Below, piece after piece: positions 1 to 8,860 of a stretch of 38,085 nt of DNA; position 1 is the stretch's first letter; every line of letters starts with the position of its first letter. Below the pieces are notes generated by a model. That model saw nothing but the letters and a program-made list of their open reading frames with translations, did no database searches and had not been told where the DNA came from. The translations under genes and the position numbers were made by a program. Source of the stretch: Methylocucumis oryzae (GTDB taxonomy: Bacteria > Pseudomonadota > Gammaproteobacteria > Methylococcales > Methylomonadaceae); contig NZ_LAJX01000090.1 of the NCBI RefSeq assembly GCF_000963695.1, positions 1 through 38,085 of the forward strand. Reading direction: 5' to 3'.

Positions 1-449
1 TGAGTGTAAGCTGAGTGCCTGTCGCTGCGGATAACGTAACACTGCCATTACTGGTATGAGCGATAGTCCCAGACAGTGTGTTATTACCGCTGATGTTTTC
101 CAACGCAGCACTAGTACCGGCTGGATTCAAGATAATGTTTTCGGCAATCGCAATATCGCCGGAAATCTGTAAGGTCGCGCCTGAATTAACAGTCGTCGCT
201 CCCGTCACAGTACCTAGCGCTGTGGCGTTTGCAGCGACTAAACTACCGGCTAAGATTTGAGTAGCACCGTTATACGTGTTAGCACCGGTCAACGTTAAAG
301 CCGCACTACCGCTTTTTATCAGCGTACCTGTAGTACCGATAATCGTGCCGCCAAAACCATCATCGGCGGATTGATTAATGGTAAGCGTATTTGAGCCTAA
401 ATCGAGTTGTTGACTAATGCCGGAAGTTGAACGCAACCGGCCTATGGTT
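1..449 (-). CDS. downstream part of the DUF4347 surface protein gene, in a shifted frame; runs off the left edge
   Basis: Read on the minus strand, the frame one base away from that of the 450-2300 ORF is open from the stop at 450-452 to the window edge. It encodes about 150 residues that continue the same repeat type: SETIG follows FDFNG, and later come LTGANTYNGAT and LQISGDIAIAENIIL, the pattern of autotransporter-associated beta-strand repeats (PF12951 type). Deleting one G in the GGCGAGTGA context at about 450-456 joins both halves without a gap. The C-terminus lies outside the window. It is either a sequencing or assembly indel or a genuine truncation of the surface protein; the intact downstream frame favours the former. 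Confidence 0.7.
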
Positions 450-2300
450 TCACTCGCCATTAAAGTCAAAACGACTGGCGCCGTTTATCGTAACGACGCT
501 GGTATCCGGAATCGCAGAGCCGCCATCGACAATGAGCAGACCGGAGTTCCCCAGAATGGTGCTTCCAGTATAGAGATTAACCCCGGACAGCGTTTGCGTA
601 TGAGAGCCGGGTGATAGTACTCTTAAAGAACCAATGCCGGTAATAGAACCAGAGAACGTCGTGTCAGCATGATTATTGAGTGTTAACGTGCTGTCCGCCG
701 TTACCGTTCCAGCTCCGGCTAACGAACCTAGCGAAAGGTTAGCTTCTAGACGTAGACGGGTACCGAGAGCAAGCGTAACATCGCTGTTGATACCAAACGC
801 AAACGCATTGGTATTATTGGCTATGACCAAGCCGTCCGACACCGTGGTTGCACCCGTGTAGGTATTGCTAGCTGTTAACATTAACGTACCCGCACCGGTT
901 TTAGTGAATTGGCCTGAACCCGCTATCACACCGGTAATCGTTAATAAATCACTGAAACTGTTGCTCACCGTTAATGTGGAGCCTGAATTTATGGTTAATG
1001 TACCTCCGCTTAACGTAGCGCCAGTCGCTGCATCGCCATCTAAAGTCAAACTTTCGCTAAGCGTCGGACTTTGGGCAAACGAAACCGTTTGCCCCGCTAA
1101 GTTACTGGCTAAAGCTAAGGTTTGCGTACCGGTTGCGTCAGCTGCTGCTATGGCGACTGCTTCTGTGAAGCTTACACCGTTGCTAAGGTCAATCGTTCCG
1201 GTGTCGGTGCTATTCGTAATAGCAATCGTATCGCTGGCAACTGTAATATTCGCATCAACTGCCGTCACACCATCGGACAGCGTCATCGTAATGACTGCGT
1301 CGCCAGCAGGCGTATCATTACGATAGGAAATTCTGCGCACAACTTCTTGCACTAAGGCCGTGGTTGCTGGCGTAGCCGAACTGTTAACATTAATCGTCAA
1401 CACGCCACCCGCTTGGGTAAAACTCGCAAACGTCAGACCGCCGCTTTGTAAATCGCTGCCGCTAACAGTAAAACTCGCGCCGTTGGTATCGAAACCGAAT
1501 ACATCGCTACTCAGTGGTGTTCCTGAACGCTGTACGGTTATCGAAGCACCGCTGTAATCACCGTTACCACTGTTTAACGCATCAAATTCGGTATCACTAA
1601 CGGTAGCGTCGCCACCATTATCCAACAAAACAGTATTCGCTACGCCTGGCCATGCGACTGTATCGCCGTTTACCTGGTTAAGCACGGGCGTATCATCAAA
1701 AGTATATGCGTAGTTGCTACTATTCAATTCAACTGCGGTAATAAACCCATTCGTGTATTCCAATAACCAATCTCCACCCAGTAAAGATGAGCCGGTAAGA
1801 TTATTAGATGCAGCAACATCGGCTAGCGTCATTTCCGACAAAGCTGCTACAAACTTTTCACCGTCACCGCTGGCGACATTACAACCATATAGCAATAAAT
1901 CACCACTATCTGTCAGTGCCGAACCCAGCACAGCTAGCTCATCAGAGCGTTGCACGGCTGAATCAATATCCAGTGTGAATGAGCCTAAGTTAACCTGTCC
2001 CTCAGCACCATGGGTAAAGATATGTATTGCATCATAGCCCGAATGTGCATTAGCCCATGCCACCATTTGCGCTAAACCATCTTGACTTGCATCGAGTATC
2101 ACTATTTCGACACCGGGACGTATGTCATTTATTAAGGCTTGGTAATCTTTGATATTATTTGCAATAAAAACAATTTCTTTAGTAGGCATGTTAGCTACTT
2201 GAGAACTCGTCATCGAAGAAACAGCAAGCTCACCCGCAATAAACTTAGCATCGTCGGCAACTTCACTATCTAATAATTGTGTTGATTTAATAATTTTCAT
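450..2300 (-). CDS. DUF4347 domain surface protein with beta-strand repeats (N-terminal part)
   Basis: The start ATG at 2298-2300 follows a GAGG-type Shine-Dalgarno. Residues about 40-195 form a DUF4347 domain: an IVFIANN start, IHIFTHG with His97, LLLYGCN with Cys140, then ADVAASNNLTG and GGDWLLEY. The domain is common at the N-terminus of very large secreted adhesins of aquatic bacteria. Residues about 210-400 look like a cadherin- or Calx-like beta region, and from about 400 autotransporter-type repeats begin (FTKTGAGTLMLTASNTYTGA). There is no classical Sec signal peptide; such proteins often leave by type I secretion, which is an inference here. The ORF stops at 450 because of a one-base frameshift, and the repeat protein continues in another frame to the left edge, so this is not a natural C-terminus. 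Confidence 0.85.
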   Translation of the reverse strand: MKIIKSTQLLDSEVADDAKFIAGELAVSSMTSSQVANMPTKEIVFIANNIKDYQALINDIRPGVEIVILDASQDGLAQMVAWANAHSGYDAIHIFTHGAEGQVNLGSFTLDIDSAVQRSDELAVLGSALTDSGDLLLYGCNVASGDGEKFVAALSEMTLADVAASNNLTGSSLLGGDWLLEYTNGFITAVELNSSNYAYTFDDTPVLNQVNGDTVAWPGVANTVLLDNGGDATVSDTEFDALNSGNGDYSGASITVQRSGTPLSSDVFGFDTNGASFTVSGSDLQSGGLTFASFTQAGGVLTINVNSSATPATTALVQEVVRRISYRNDTPAGDAVITMTLSDGVTAVDANITVASDTIAITNSTDTGTIDLSNGVSFTEAVAIAAADATGTQTLALASNLAGQTVSFAQSPTLSESLTLDGDAATGATLSGGTLTINSGSTLTVSNSFSDLLTITGVIAGSGQFTKTGAGTLMLTASNTYTGATTVSDGLVIANNTNAFAFGINSDVTLALGTRLRLEANLSLGSLAGAGTVTADSTLTLNNHADTTFSGSITGIGSLRVLSPGSHTQTLSGVNLYTGSTILGNSGLLIVDGGSAIPDTSVVTINGASRFDFNGE

Positions 2301-2782
2301 CTTCGCCTCGGAGTGCTTTATGGGGTTAATAAAACGTTATTACACTGATTAATTATTGATTATTGAAGTATACATCGAATATTTCGATAGTCGTTAAAGC
2401 CATCATTCAACAATGGTGCCTACTTGAAAAAATGATAAATATACCGACATATCTGAAAATACTAAAATTAAACTCGCGCCATTACGGAAATTACAATTCA
2501 AACGGGAGCCCGCTTCACCTAACACGGCGCTAGCTACGATCAAACAAAAAACTTAGCATATATGGACGTCATCGTGTGAGAGAATATTAGTTAATCTAGC
2601 TTATGGATAAAATCTTAGCGATTTACCTTACACGCCGGCATTATTATTCAATGGAATGAGTTAGCGACACGACTACCAACCGATTACTGATAACAACACA
2701 TAACAATAACAGACTCACTATAAAACTTGAGCTTTAGCGCAAAAACCTATAGTATTGAGTCAATACTAAAAACGGAGGAGAT
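2301..2782. other. intergenic region between divergent genes
   Basis: About 480 bases of AT-rich DNA separate the surface protein gene (minus) from the nir operon (plus). I find no credible coding frame. A short palindrome, ATCGAA-TAT-TTCGAT, lies at 2374-2388. The segment next to nirS carries a candidate promoter and operator, described separately. Confidence 0.6.
2727..2780 (+). promoter_or_regulatory. candidate promoter, operator palindrome and RBS of the nir operon
   Basis: A perfect inverted repeat AGTATTGA-G-TCAATACT spans 2751-2767. It overlaps a possible -10 (TATAGT, 2748-2753) with a weak -35 (TTGAGC, 2727-2732; the 15-base spacer is short). It ends seven bases before a strong Shine-Dalgarno GGAGGAG at 2774-2780 and the ATG at 2783. 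A palindrome over the -10 suggests a repressor or a redox/nitric-oxide regulator. It is not a standard FNR/DNR box (TTGAT-N4-ATCAA) because the half-sites are too close. The palindrome is seen; the function is inferred. Confidence 0.45.
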
Positions 2783-4361
2783 ATGAAAAAAACGACCCAA
2801 TACTGTCACGCTGTTTTATTATCCGCTTTACTTTCGCCTGTTGCGTTAAGCGCAGAGCCCAATGCCCATGAACTTTATCAAAACAATTGCGCGAGCTGTC
2901 ATGGCTCAGATCATGGCGGTTATTTAGCCCCGCCATTAAATGCCGATACGTTAAAAGGTCGTAGTCCTACAGCGCTACGCACGATTGTGATGGCGGGCAG
3001 TTTTGATACCTTAATGCCGCCGTTTTATGGCAAGCTCACTGATGATGAAATCCGTAGTTTAGTCAAACACTTACAAACAACACCTAAATTACCTAATCCG
3101 GCCTGGACCATAGACGATATGAAAGCATCGTTAAAAGTCTATGTGTCAGACGAAACCACCCTACCCGCACAACCCACTTATAGCATTGACAACATGGATG
3201 ATGTGATTGGCGTGGCAGCGCGTGGTAAATACGGTCGCGGCGAAGGTTCACGCGCCATTTTTATTAATAGCAAAACTCACCAAAAATTAGGCGAAGTGCC
3301 TACAGGTACAGCCGCCCATATCATTGATTACAATCCCGTGAATCCACGCTGGGCTTATGTCAAAACCGATACCGCTGAAATTTTTAAAGTCGATTTATAT
3401 TCGATGCAAGCCGTGCGCAGTATTAAAACCGGCTATAACGGCCCAGGCATGGGTGTTTCACGCGATGGTAAATACATTATGGCCGGCTCATTCGTACCGC
3501 ATAACGCTGTTATCTTAAATGCCGACACCTTAGAGCCGCTAAAAACCTTTGAATTAGAAGGCATAGACCCCGATGGTAAACAGGTTTCGTCCGATTCGGG
3601 TATGGTTATTGGCACGCCTTATGCCGATGTCTTTGCCATAGCGTTAGAAAATGCCGGTCAAGTCTGGGTAATCGATTTAAAAGACGACTTCCCTGTCACG
3701 CGTATTACCGATGTGGGCCGCCATTTACATGATGCGTTTTTAACCCACGGTGGACGTAAACTCATGATTGCCTCGTATGACGACAGCATTGTCGCGGCGA
3801 TTGATTTAGCAGAGCGTAAAATTATTAAAAAGCTAGAAGCTGGCTGTGTGCCTCATGTCGGCGGCGGCTCAGCGGTGGTGGTTGATGGCAGAACCTTAGG
3901 TTTTGGCACCAATTTTGGTGATTGCGATAAAACCGTCGTCAGTGTCTGGGATTTAGACAAAATGGAAGTCGTTAAGCAAGTCCCCGTCTCAGGCGGTACC
4001 GAATCCCCAGCCGCTCATGCCAATGCGCCTTATGTCGCCGTAGACATTATCAGCAAAGATAGACGCGCAAGAACCGTGCAACTCATCGACAAGAAAAGCT
4101 TAGAAGTCGTGAAAACCTTAGATGTCGGCGGTCATGCTTACTTCCCTGAATACAGCGCTGATGGCAAGTTCTTATACATCAGTGCGGGCTATAATGGTGA
4201 TGAAGTGGTCGTTTATGATTCCAATAGCTTAGAAAAAAGTCGCCTCTATCCCTATGGAAAGCCCTGCCGGTATTTTCTCGCATGGTCGGGTTCGTTACAT
4301 GACACGCGGCTTATCACCTGATGAAATACCCTCAGCGCCAAACAGCCAAGGAGGGAAATAA
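2783..4361 (+). CDS. nirS: cytochrome cd1 nitrite reductase (NirS-like; NirN possible), one-base frameshift near the 3' end
   Basis: Periplasmic reduction of nitrite to nitric oxide, if NirS. A Sec signal peptide (residues 1-24) precedes a cytochrome c domain with CASCH (Cys36, Cys39, His40) and a possible axial Met78 in LMPPF. An eight-bladed d1 propeller follows, with proximal ligand His179 (GTAAHI) and two distal histidines, His316 (HLHDAF) and His358 (VPHVGGG), 42 residues apart as in known NirS. The uncorrected ORF stops at 4321 with an aberrant tail. Removing one A from the A6 run at 4233-4238 restores ASIPMESPAGIFSH and a stop TAA at 4359-4361 that shares a base with the next ATG, giving 525 residues. 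First position in a nirS-M-C-F-D-L-G-H order favours NirS. Length and C-terminal style also resemble NirN, so the subfamily is less certain than the cd1 fold. Confidence 0.85.
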
Positions 4362-4672
4362 TGACTACCCTCATTCGCTTAAGCTTGTTGCTATTCAGCT
4401 TATTATCGGCAAGCACCGTACAAGCGACCGTTCTTTATGCCGGTCAAGCGCGCGCGGCTGCGGTTTGCTCGCAATGCCACGGCATCAAAACACCGTCATC
4501 GGATAGCGTCTTCCCAACCCTAGCCGGTCGCGATGAAGCTTATTTACGCGAAGCACTTAAGCAATACCGTGATAAAACACGCAAGTCCGACATTATGAAC
4601 GCGATTGCTGGCTCATTAACCGATGCTGACATTGCCAATGTCGCGGCGTATTATGCGAGAGTAAAACCATGA
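4361..4672 (+). CDS. small periplasmic class I cytochrome c (nirM position)
   Basis: 103 residues: a Sec signal peptide (about 1-22, ending VQA), then a single heme c motif CSQCH, FPTLAGR, and a C-terminal helix with a possible axial Met in SDIMNAIAGSLTD. The pattern is of the cytochrome c553/c4 half-domain family rather than true c551. It probably donates electrons to the cd1 enzyme. The ATG overlaps the restored stop of the cd1 gene (TAATG at 4359-4363), with a GGAGG Shine-Dalgarno at 4350-4354 inside the upstream gene, so the two are translationally coupled. Confidence 0.9.
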   Translation: MTTLIRLSLLLFSLLSASTVQATVLYAGQARAAAVCSQCHGIKTPSSDSVFPTLAGRDEAYLREALKQYRDKTRKSDIMNAIAGSLTDADIANVAAYYARVKP

Positions 4673-4974
4673 TAATACGCGGCTTGCTGTTGTTATTACT
4701 GATTATGGCCCGCAATACCTATGCTGAGCCAAGTGCTGAACGGCAAGCCGCGTTACGCGAATTAGTGCAACAAGATTGCGGGGCTTGTCATGGCTTAACA
4801 CGAAAAGGTGGCATAGGTCCCTCGCTATTACCCGACGCATTAACCGCCAAAACCGACGACTACTTAATAACAACCATACTCAATGGTCGCCCAGGTACGG
4901 CAATGCCACCGTGGCGTTCATTTATTAGCCAAGTAGAAGCAGAATGGCTAGTTGATAATTTATTAAGAAAATAG
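4669..4974 (+). CDS. nirC: NirC-like cytochrome c
   Basis: 101 residues with an N-terminal signal peptide (ends about TYA) and one heme c site CGACH in the context LVQQDCGACHGLTRKGG, then GPSLLP and GRPGTAMPPW with the likely axial methionine. This resembles NirC (cytochrome c55x) of denitrifiers, implicated in electron transfer to NirS or in heme d1 maturation. It overlaps the preceding cytochrome gene by four bases (ATGA) and is followed by a palindromic element before nirF. Confidence 0.85.
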   Translation: MIIRGLLLLLLIMARNTYAEPSAERQAALRELVQQDCGACHGLTRKGGIGPSLLPDALTAKTDDYLITTILNGRPGTAMPPWRSFISQVEAEWLVDNLLRK

Positions 4975-5103
4975 TTGTAGGTCGGGTTACGACTGCATGG
5001 ATGCAGGAGGTAGAGCAACGCAGGAGCAGTTGCCGAGCGTCAGCGTAACCCGACAATTGTTGCTGATTGTGTCGGGTTACGCTATCGCTAACCCGACCTA
5101 CAA
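4975..5103. repeat. compound palindromic (MITE-like) element inside the nir operon
   Basis: The outer arms TTGTAGGTCGGGTTA (4975-4989) and its reverse complement (5089-5103) match perfectly. An inner pair, GTAACCCGACA and TGTCGGGTTAC, lies at about 5044-5081. The element begins immediately after the nirC stop codon and contains no plausible gene. It could form a large RNA hairpin in the operon transcript and reduce read-through into nirF. A weak RBS-poor leader of about 120 bases separates it from nirF. Confidence 0.8.
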
Positions 5104-5225
5104 AAATGAAGAATGACGTTACTTGTAAAGTAGCCAAACGTTCAACGCATATCAGTCAGTAATAAACGCCATTGCCAACCTCACCAGCTTTAATCGAGAC
5201 TTGCTAATAAATACACCAAAACACC

Positions 5226-6392
5226 ATGCTAAAACAATTACTGTTCCTTTTCTGGCTAGCTTTTTCAGCCATAACACTAGCCGAACCCCGAGCCACCGGT
5301 GATTTAGGCTTAATCATAGAACGCGAATCCGGTAGCGCCTTAATCGTCAATACCACTGAACATAAACAACTCGCGCGCATTGAAAATCTAGGCGACACCT
5401 CACATGCCTCGGTCGTGTTCTCAAGAGATCAACGCTATGCCTATTTGTTTGCTCGCGATGGCGGCTTAAGCAAAATCGATTTATTACAAGACCGCCTGGT
5501 TAAACGTATTGTACAAGCCGGAAACAGCATAGGCGGTGCTATCTCCCAAGATGGCCGCATCGTCGCGGTATCTAATTACACACCCGGTGGTGTCAAACTG
5601 TTTTCTGCCGATACCTTAGAACCTATCGCCGATATTCCAGCAGAATACGGCGCTAGTCAACGCTCCAAAGTCATTGGCTTAGCCGATGCGCCGGGGCAGC
5701 GCTTTATTTTTAGCTTATTCGACGCCGGTGAAATCTGGCTAGCCGATGTCAGCGACCACCAAAAACCTAGCCTAGAAAAATTTAAAAATATCGGCAAACA
5801 GCCTTATGACGGCTTAATCACCCCAGAAGGCCGTTATTATGTCGCTGGTTTATTCGGTGAGCCCGGCATGTCGGTGTTGGATTTATGGCATACCGAAGCG
5901 GGTGCTAAACATATTTTGCCAAACTACATTAAAGAAGACGAAAAGCTACCTGTGTTTAAAATGCCGCATTTAGAAGGCTGGGCAATGGCGGGAGATTATG
6001 TTTTTTTACCCGCGATAGGCAAACATGAAGTTTTAGTGATTGATAGCCGCACGTGGCAGCTTGTTAAAGCGATTCCGGTATTAGGCCAGCCGGTATTTGT
6101 CAGAGCTAGACCCGATGCTCGGCAAGTCTGGTTAAATTTCGCCTTCCCTGATAACCATCAATTACAAATTATTGATGTTAAAGACTTAGCGGTCAGCAAC
6201 ACGTTAGAACCGGGTAAAGGCGTATTACATTTAGAATTCTCACCACGCGGGGAACAAGTTTGGGTGGCCCTCAGAGACGATAACCAAGTCGTGGTTTACG
6301 ACAGTTATCACTTAAAAGAACTCGCTCGTATCCCTGCGAAAAAACCCAACGGGATTTTCTTCAGCGCCCGCGCTCATCAAATTGGCTTATGA
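5226..6392 (+). CDS. nirF: heme d1 biosynthesis protein NirF
   Basis: 388 residues: a Sec signal peptide (about 1-19, ending TLA, with no lipobox cysteine), then a d1-type propeller without a cytochrome c domain. The motifs HASVVFSRD, FSADTLEP, LITPEGRYYVAGLFGEPG and the C-terminus PAKKPNGIFFSARAHQIGL are typical of NirF, which acts late in heme d1 synthesis in the periplasm. Length is normal and the frame intact. The stop overlaps the nirD start by four bases (ATGA), so F-D-L-G-H form one transcript. Confidence 0.93.
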   Translation: MLKQLLFLFWLAFSAITLAEPRATGDLGLIIERESGSALIVNTTEHKQLARIENLGDTSHASVVFSRDQRYAYLFARDGGLSKIDLLQDRLVKRIVQAGNSIGGAISQDGRIVAVSNYTPGGVKLFSADTLEPIADIPAEYGASQRSKVIGLADAPGQRFIFSLFDAGEIWLADVSDHQKPSLEKFKNIGKQPYDGLITPEGRYYVAGLFGEPGMSVLDLWHTEAGAKHILPNYIKEDEKLPVFKMPHLEGWAMAGDYVFLPAIGKHEVLVIDSRTWQLVKAIPVLGQPVFVRARPDARQVWLNFAFPDNHQLQIIDVKDLAVSNTLEPGKGVLHLEFSPRGEQVWVALRDDNQVVVYDSYHLKELARIPAKKPNGIFFSARAHQIGL

Positions 6393-6862
6393 CCGAACTC
6401 GTGTTAACGGACTTACACAAGCGTTTGCTGAACGATTTTCAGCGTGACTTTCCGTTGTCAGAGCGCCCGTATCAAGCCATTGCTGAGCAACTCGGCGTAT
6501 CGGAATCAACGGTATTATCCGCTCTAACCGAGCTCAGCCAGCAACAATTGATTAGCCGGGTCGGCCCTATTATCCGGCCTAATCATATTGGCGTCAGTAC
6601 CTTAGCAGCAATAGCCGTGCCCCAAGCGGAGCTAGAAACCGTTGCCAACACGATTAGCCGCTACCCGGAAATCAATCATAATTACGAACGCGAACATGAG
6701 CTGAACTTATGGTTTGTCGTAATAGCCGATAATAACGAACAACTCGCCGCCGTAATTGCTAGTATTGAAGCGGAAACCGGCTATCCGGTCTTACAATTTC
6801 CGTTGTTACACGATTTTTATATCGATTTAGGCTTTAACTTGGATTGGCAACATGTTGGATAA
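6389..6862 (+). CDS. nirD: siroheme decarboxylase subunit NirD
   Basis: 157 residues, AsnC/Lrp-like: an N-terminal winged helix (RPYQAIAEQLGVSESTV) and a C-terminal RAM-like domain. VGPIIRPNHIG and NHNYEREHELNLWFV mark the D/G type. With NirL it decarboxylates siroheme to 12,18-didecarboxysiroheme in heme d1 synthesis; no DNA-regulatory role is expected. It overlaps nirF by four bases and nirL by eleven. Confidence 0.9.
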   Translation: MTELVLTDLHKRLLNDFQRDFPLSERPYQAIAEQLGVSESTVLSALTELSQQQLISRVGPIIRPNHIGVSTLAAIAVPQAELETVANTISRYPEINHNYEREHELNLWFVVIADNNEQLAAVIASIEAETGYPVLQFPLLHDFYIDLGFNLDWQHVG

Positions 6863-7340
6863 TAGCGACCGCCGCCTACTCGCCTCGATACAACAAGGCT
6901 TACCGCTGTGCTCACGACCTTATGCCGAAATCGGTCAGCGTTTAGGCTTGCCAGAAACCGAAGTCATTAATCGGTTATCGGCGCTAAACCAGCAAGGCTT
7001 GATAAAACGCATGGGCGTTATCGTCAAACACCGCTCGCTAGGCTACCAAGCGAACGCCATGGTGGTTTGGAATATACCCGACGCAGAGGTCACCACAGTA
7101 GGTCAGCAAATGAGTACGTTTCCGTTTGTTAACTTATGTTATCAACGCCCTAGACATCCAGACTGGCCGTATAACCTCTATTGCATGATACACGGCAAAG
7201 ACCGCGAAACCGTATTAACCCAGTTAGAACAGCTCACGCAAACCTTAAATCTCACGCATATCGCGAAAACCGTCTTATTCAGCCGCCGCTGTTTTAAACA
7301 ACAAGGCGCGCGCTACCGCTTAACCCATCAAGAAAGCTAA
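6852..7340 (+). CDS. nirL: siroheme decarboxylase subunit NirL
   Basis: 162 residues of the L/H type: winged helix RPYAEIGQRLGLPETEV, then IKRMGVIVKHRSLGY, NAMVVWNIPD, and CYQRPRH with DWPYNLYCMIHGKD. It pairs with NirD. Compared with NirH, the segment between RPRH and DWPYN lacks one residue (RPRHPDWPYN against RPRHLPDWPYN). The downstream frame is intact, so this is an in-frame codon difference. Its last base is the first base of the nirG ATG (TAATG). Confidence 0.9.
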   Translation: MLDNSDRRLLASIQQGLPLCSRPYAEIGQRLGLPETEVINRLSALNQQGLIKRMGVIVKHRSLGYQANAMVVWNIPDAEVTTVGQQMSTFPFVNLCYQRPRHPDWPYNLYCMIHGKDRETVLTQLEQLTQTLNLTHIAKTVLFSRRCFKQQGARYRLTHQES

Positions 7341-7783
7341 TGGACGCCATAGACCGCGCGCTAATTAATCAACTGCAAACCGGTTTCCCTATTTGCGATG
7401 CACCGTACCAACAGTTATCAGCCACACTAGGCATTCCGGCTGAAGAGGTGTTATCGCGCTTACAAGCGTTACTGGAAAATGGCACCCTCACCCGCTTCGG
7501 GCCGCTGTACCATGCCGAACGCATAGGCGGTGCCTTAACGTTAGCCGCTGTCAAAGCACCGCTAGAGCGTTTTGATGAAATAGCCGAGTTAATCAATGCC
7601 TTCCCTGAAGTCGCGCACAACTATGCCCGCGACCATGACTTCAACATCTGGTTTGTTTTAGCCACCGAAACCCTAGAACAGCAACAACACGCCTTAGCGC
7701 AAATCGCCGCGCAAACCGGTTTAACAGTTTACAACATGCCCAAACTCAACGAATATTTTGTCAATTTACAGCTCAGTGCCTAA
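7340..7783 (+). CDS. nirG: siroheme decarboxylase subunit NirG
   Basis: 147 residues of the D/G type: APYQQLSATLGIPAEEV, LTRFGPLYHAERIGG, AHNYARDHDFNIWFV. It is a paralogue of nirD two genes upstream and is expected to pair with NirH. Translation is coupled to nirL (shared base) and to nirH (the nirH ATG starts directly after the stop). The frame is intact and the length typical. Confidence 0.9.
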   Translation: MDAIDRALINQLQTGFPICDAPYQQLSATLGIPAEEVLSRLQALLENGTLTRFGPLYHAERIGGALTLAAVKAPLERFDEIAELINAFPEVAHNYARDHDFNIWFVLATETLEQQQHALAQIAAQTGLTVYNMPKLNEYFVNLQLSA

Positions 7784-8254
7784 ATGGACGCCATAGACCG
7801 CCTCATCATGCACCACACCCAAGCTGGGTTACCGCTGACCTTAGAACCTTATCAAACCCTAGCCAAACAACTAGGTCTTGACAAGCAAGAACTCATGCAA
7901 CGCCTACAAGCCATGCAAGACAGCGGTCAAATCCGCCGCATCGCCGCCGTACCCAACCACTACCGGTTAGGTTACCGCTATAACGGCATGACCGTATGGA
8001 ACGTCAGCGATGAACATATCAACACGCTAGGCCAACACATCGGCCAACTCAGCTTTGTCAGCCATTGCTACCACAGACCCAGGCACCTACCCGATTGGCC
8101 ATACAACTTATTCGCGATGATACACGCCAAAACTGAGCCAGAAGCCGAACAACACATTCAACAAATTAAAACGGTATTAGGCGATGCATGTCAGGAATAT
8201 ACTGTGTTATACAGCACTAAAATACTTAAGAAGACGGGGTTTAGGAGTGTTTAA
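7784..8254 (+). CDS. nirH: siroheme decarboxylase subunit NirH
   Basis: 156 residues of the L/H type: LEPYQTLAKQLGLDKQEL, IRRIAAVPNHYRLGYRYNG, CYHRPRH then LPDWPYNLFAMIHAK. It is the last gene of the operon here. nirJ and nirE, which usually follow in Pseudomonas, are absent; the next 600 bases hold only repeats and remnants, so those steps must be encoded elsewhere. Confidence 0.9.
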   Translation: MDAIDRLIMHHTQAGLPLTLEPYQTLAKQLGLDKQELMQRLQAMQDSGQIRRIAAVPNHYRLGYRYNGMTVWNVSDEHINTLGQHIGQLSFVSHCYHRPRHLPDWPYNLFAMIHAKTEPEAEQHIQQIKTVLGDACQEYTVLYSTKILKKTGFRSV

Positions 8255-8401
8255 CATTTGTTCGGTACGGATGCTGTAATGCTTAAAACGTCATTGCCCG
8301 CATTTAGTCGAGCAACTTAGGCGGCTATGCAGAAAATTTTTGTGATGTGGATGGCATTTATTTTAGGCTATGCTAAATTTTGTCAACAACTTGAAAGACA
8401 G

Positions 8402-8550
8402 GTAGTGTGCATTCCATGCACCCAAAAGCGCGCGCGGATTCAACGTTTCATGGTTATGTGAAAAAATTGCGTTTAGAGTGTGATTGGGCGAGGATTTTTT
8501 CCGAAAAGCACGTTGTTGGCAAGTTCTTTGGTGCATGGAATGCACCCTAC
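8402..8550. repeat. inverted-repeat (MITE-like) element
   Basis: Imperfect 24-25 base arms, 8402-8426 and 8527-8550, share the core GTGCATTCCATGCACC and its reverse complement; they bracket about 100 bases without a convincing gene. The outer GTAG.GTGC and GCACCCTAC ends resemble those of the palindromes near 15388 and 33124, suggesting one loose family. It lies in the 606-base stretch after nirH, in which I see no gene. Confidence 0.65.
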
Positions 8551-8583
8551 TTGGCTTTGTGCGGACTTGTGTAGATACTTATG

Positions 8584-8630
8584 GTGGTGTGGGAGGGTAA
8601 CGGGCGCAATCTCGTTACCTCGACCCAATC
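8584..8630 (+). other. structured remnant, possibly the 3' end of a group II intron (copy 1)
   Basis: GTGGTGTGGGAG is followed by a hairpin GGTAACG/CGTTACC (8596-8602 with 8613-8619) around a GGCGCAATCT loop. A diverged copy in opposite orientation lies at 9331-9378, with a different stem that still pairs. Such sequences occur just after domain V in some bacterial group II introns, but that match is from memory and no reverse transcriptase ORF remains here. Confidence 0.35.
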
Positions 8631-8860
8631 TTGACTAGACTTGTAAGCTTCTTAGCGGTGGGCTGACGGTAGTTCGGCTGATATCTTCTATACAGCAATA
8701 CACATAAATGATAAAGTCTTCCACTGACATGGCCCTTCTCCCTCATGAAGTTGCTTTTGGTAGAACAACTTTACGGGAGTCGCGACCTTGTCTTCAACCC
8801 ATTTTAGTATACAGTTAGGTTTTCATTGCAACTCATTATAAAATCTAGGAGTCCCAACCA

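Noticed and set aside
865-1326. Plus-strand ORF of 153 codons inside the surface protein gene
   Set aside because: It is antisense to a repeat-rich coding region with biased codons, has low-complexity composition and no RBS.
2751-2767. FNR/DNR binding site
   Set aside because: Half-sites TTGA and TCAA are separated by one base; FNR-type sites need about six between these tetramers.
8363-8545. Minus-strand 60-codon ORF after nirH
   Set aside because: It is built from the arms of the inverted repeat at 8402-8550 and has no recognisable protein features.
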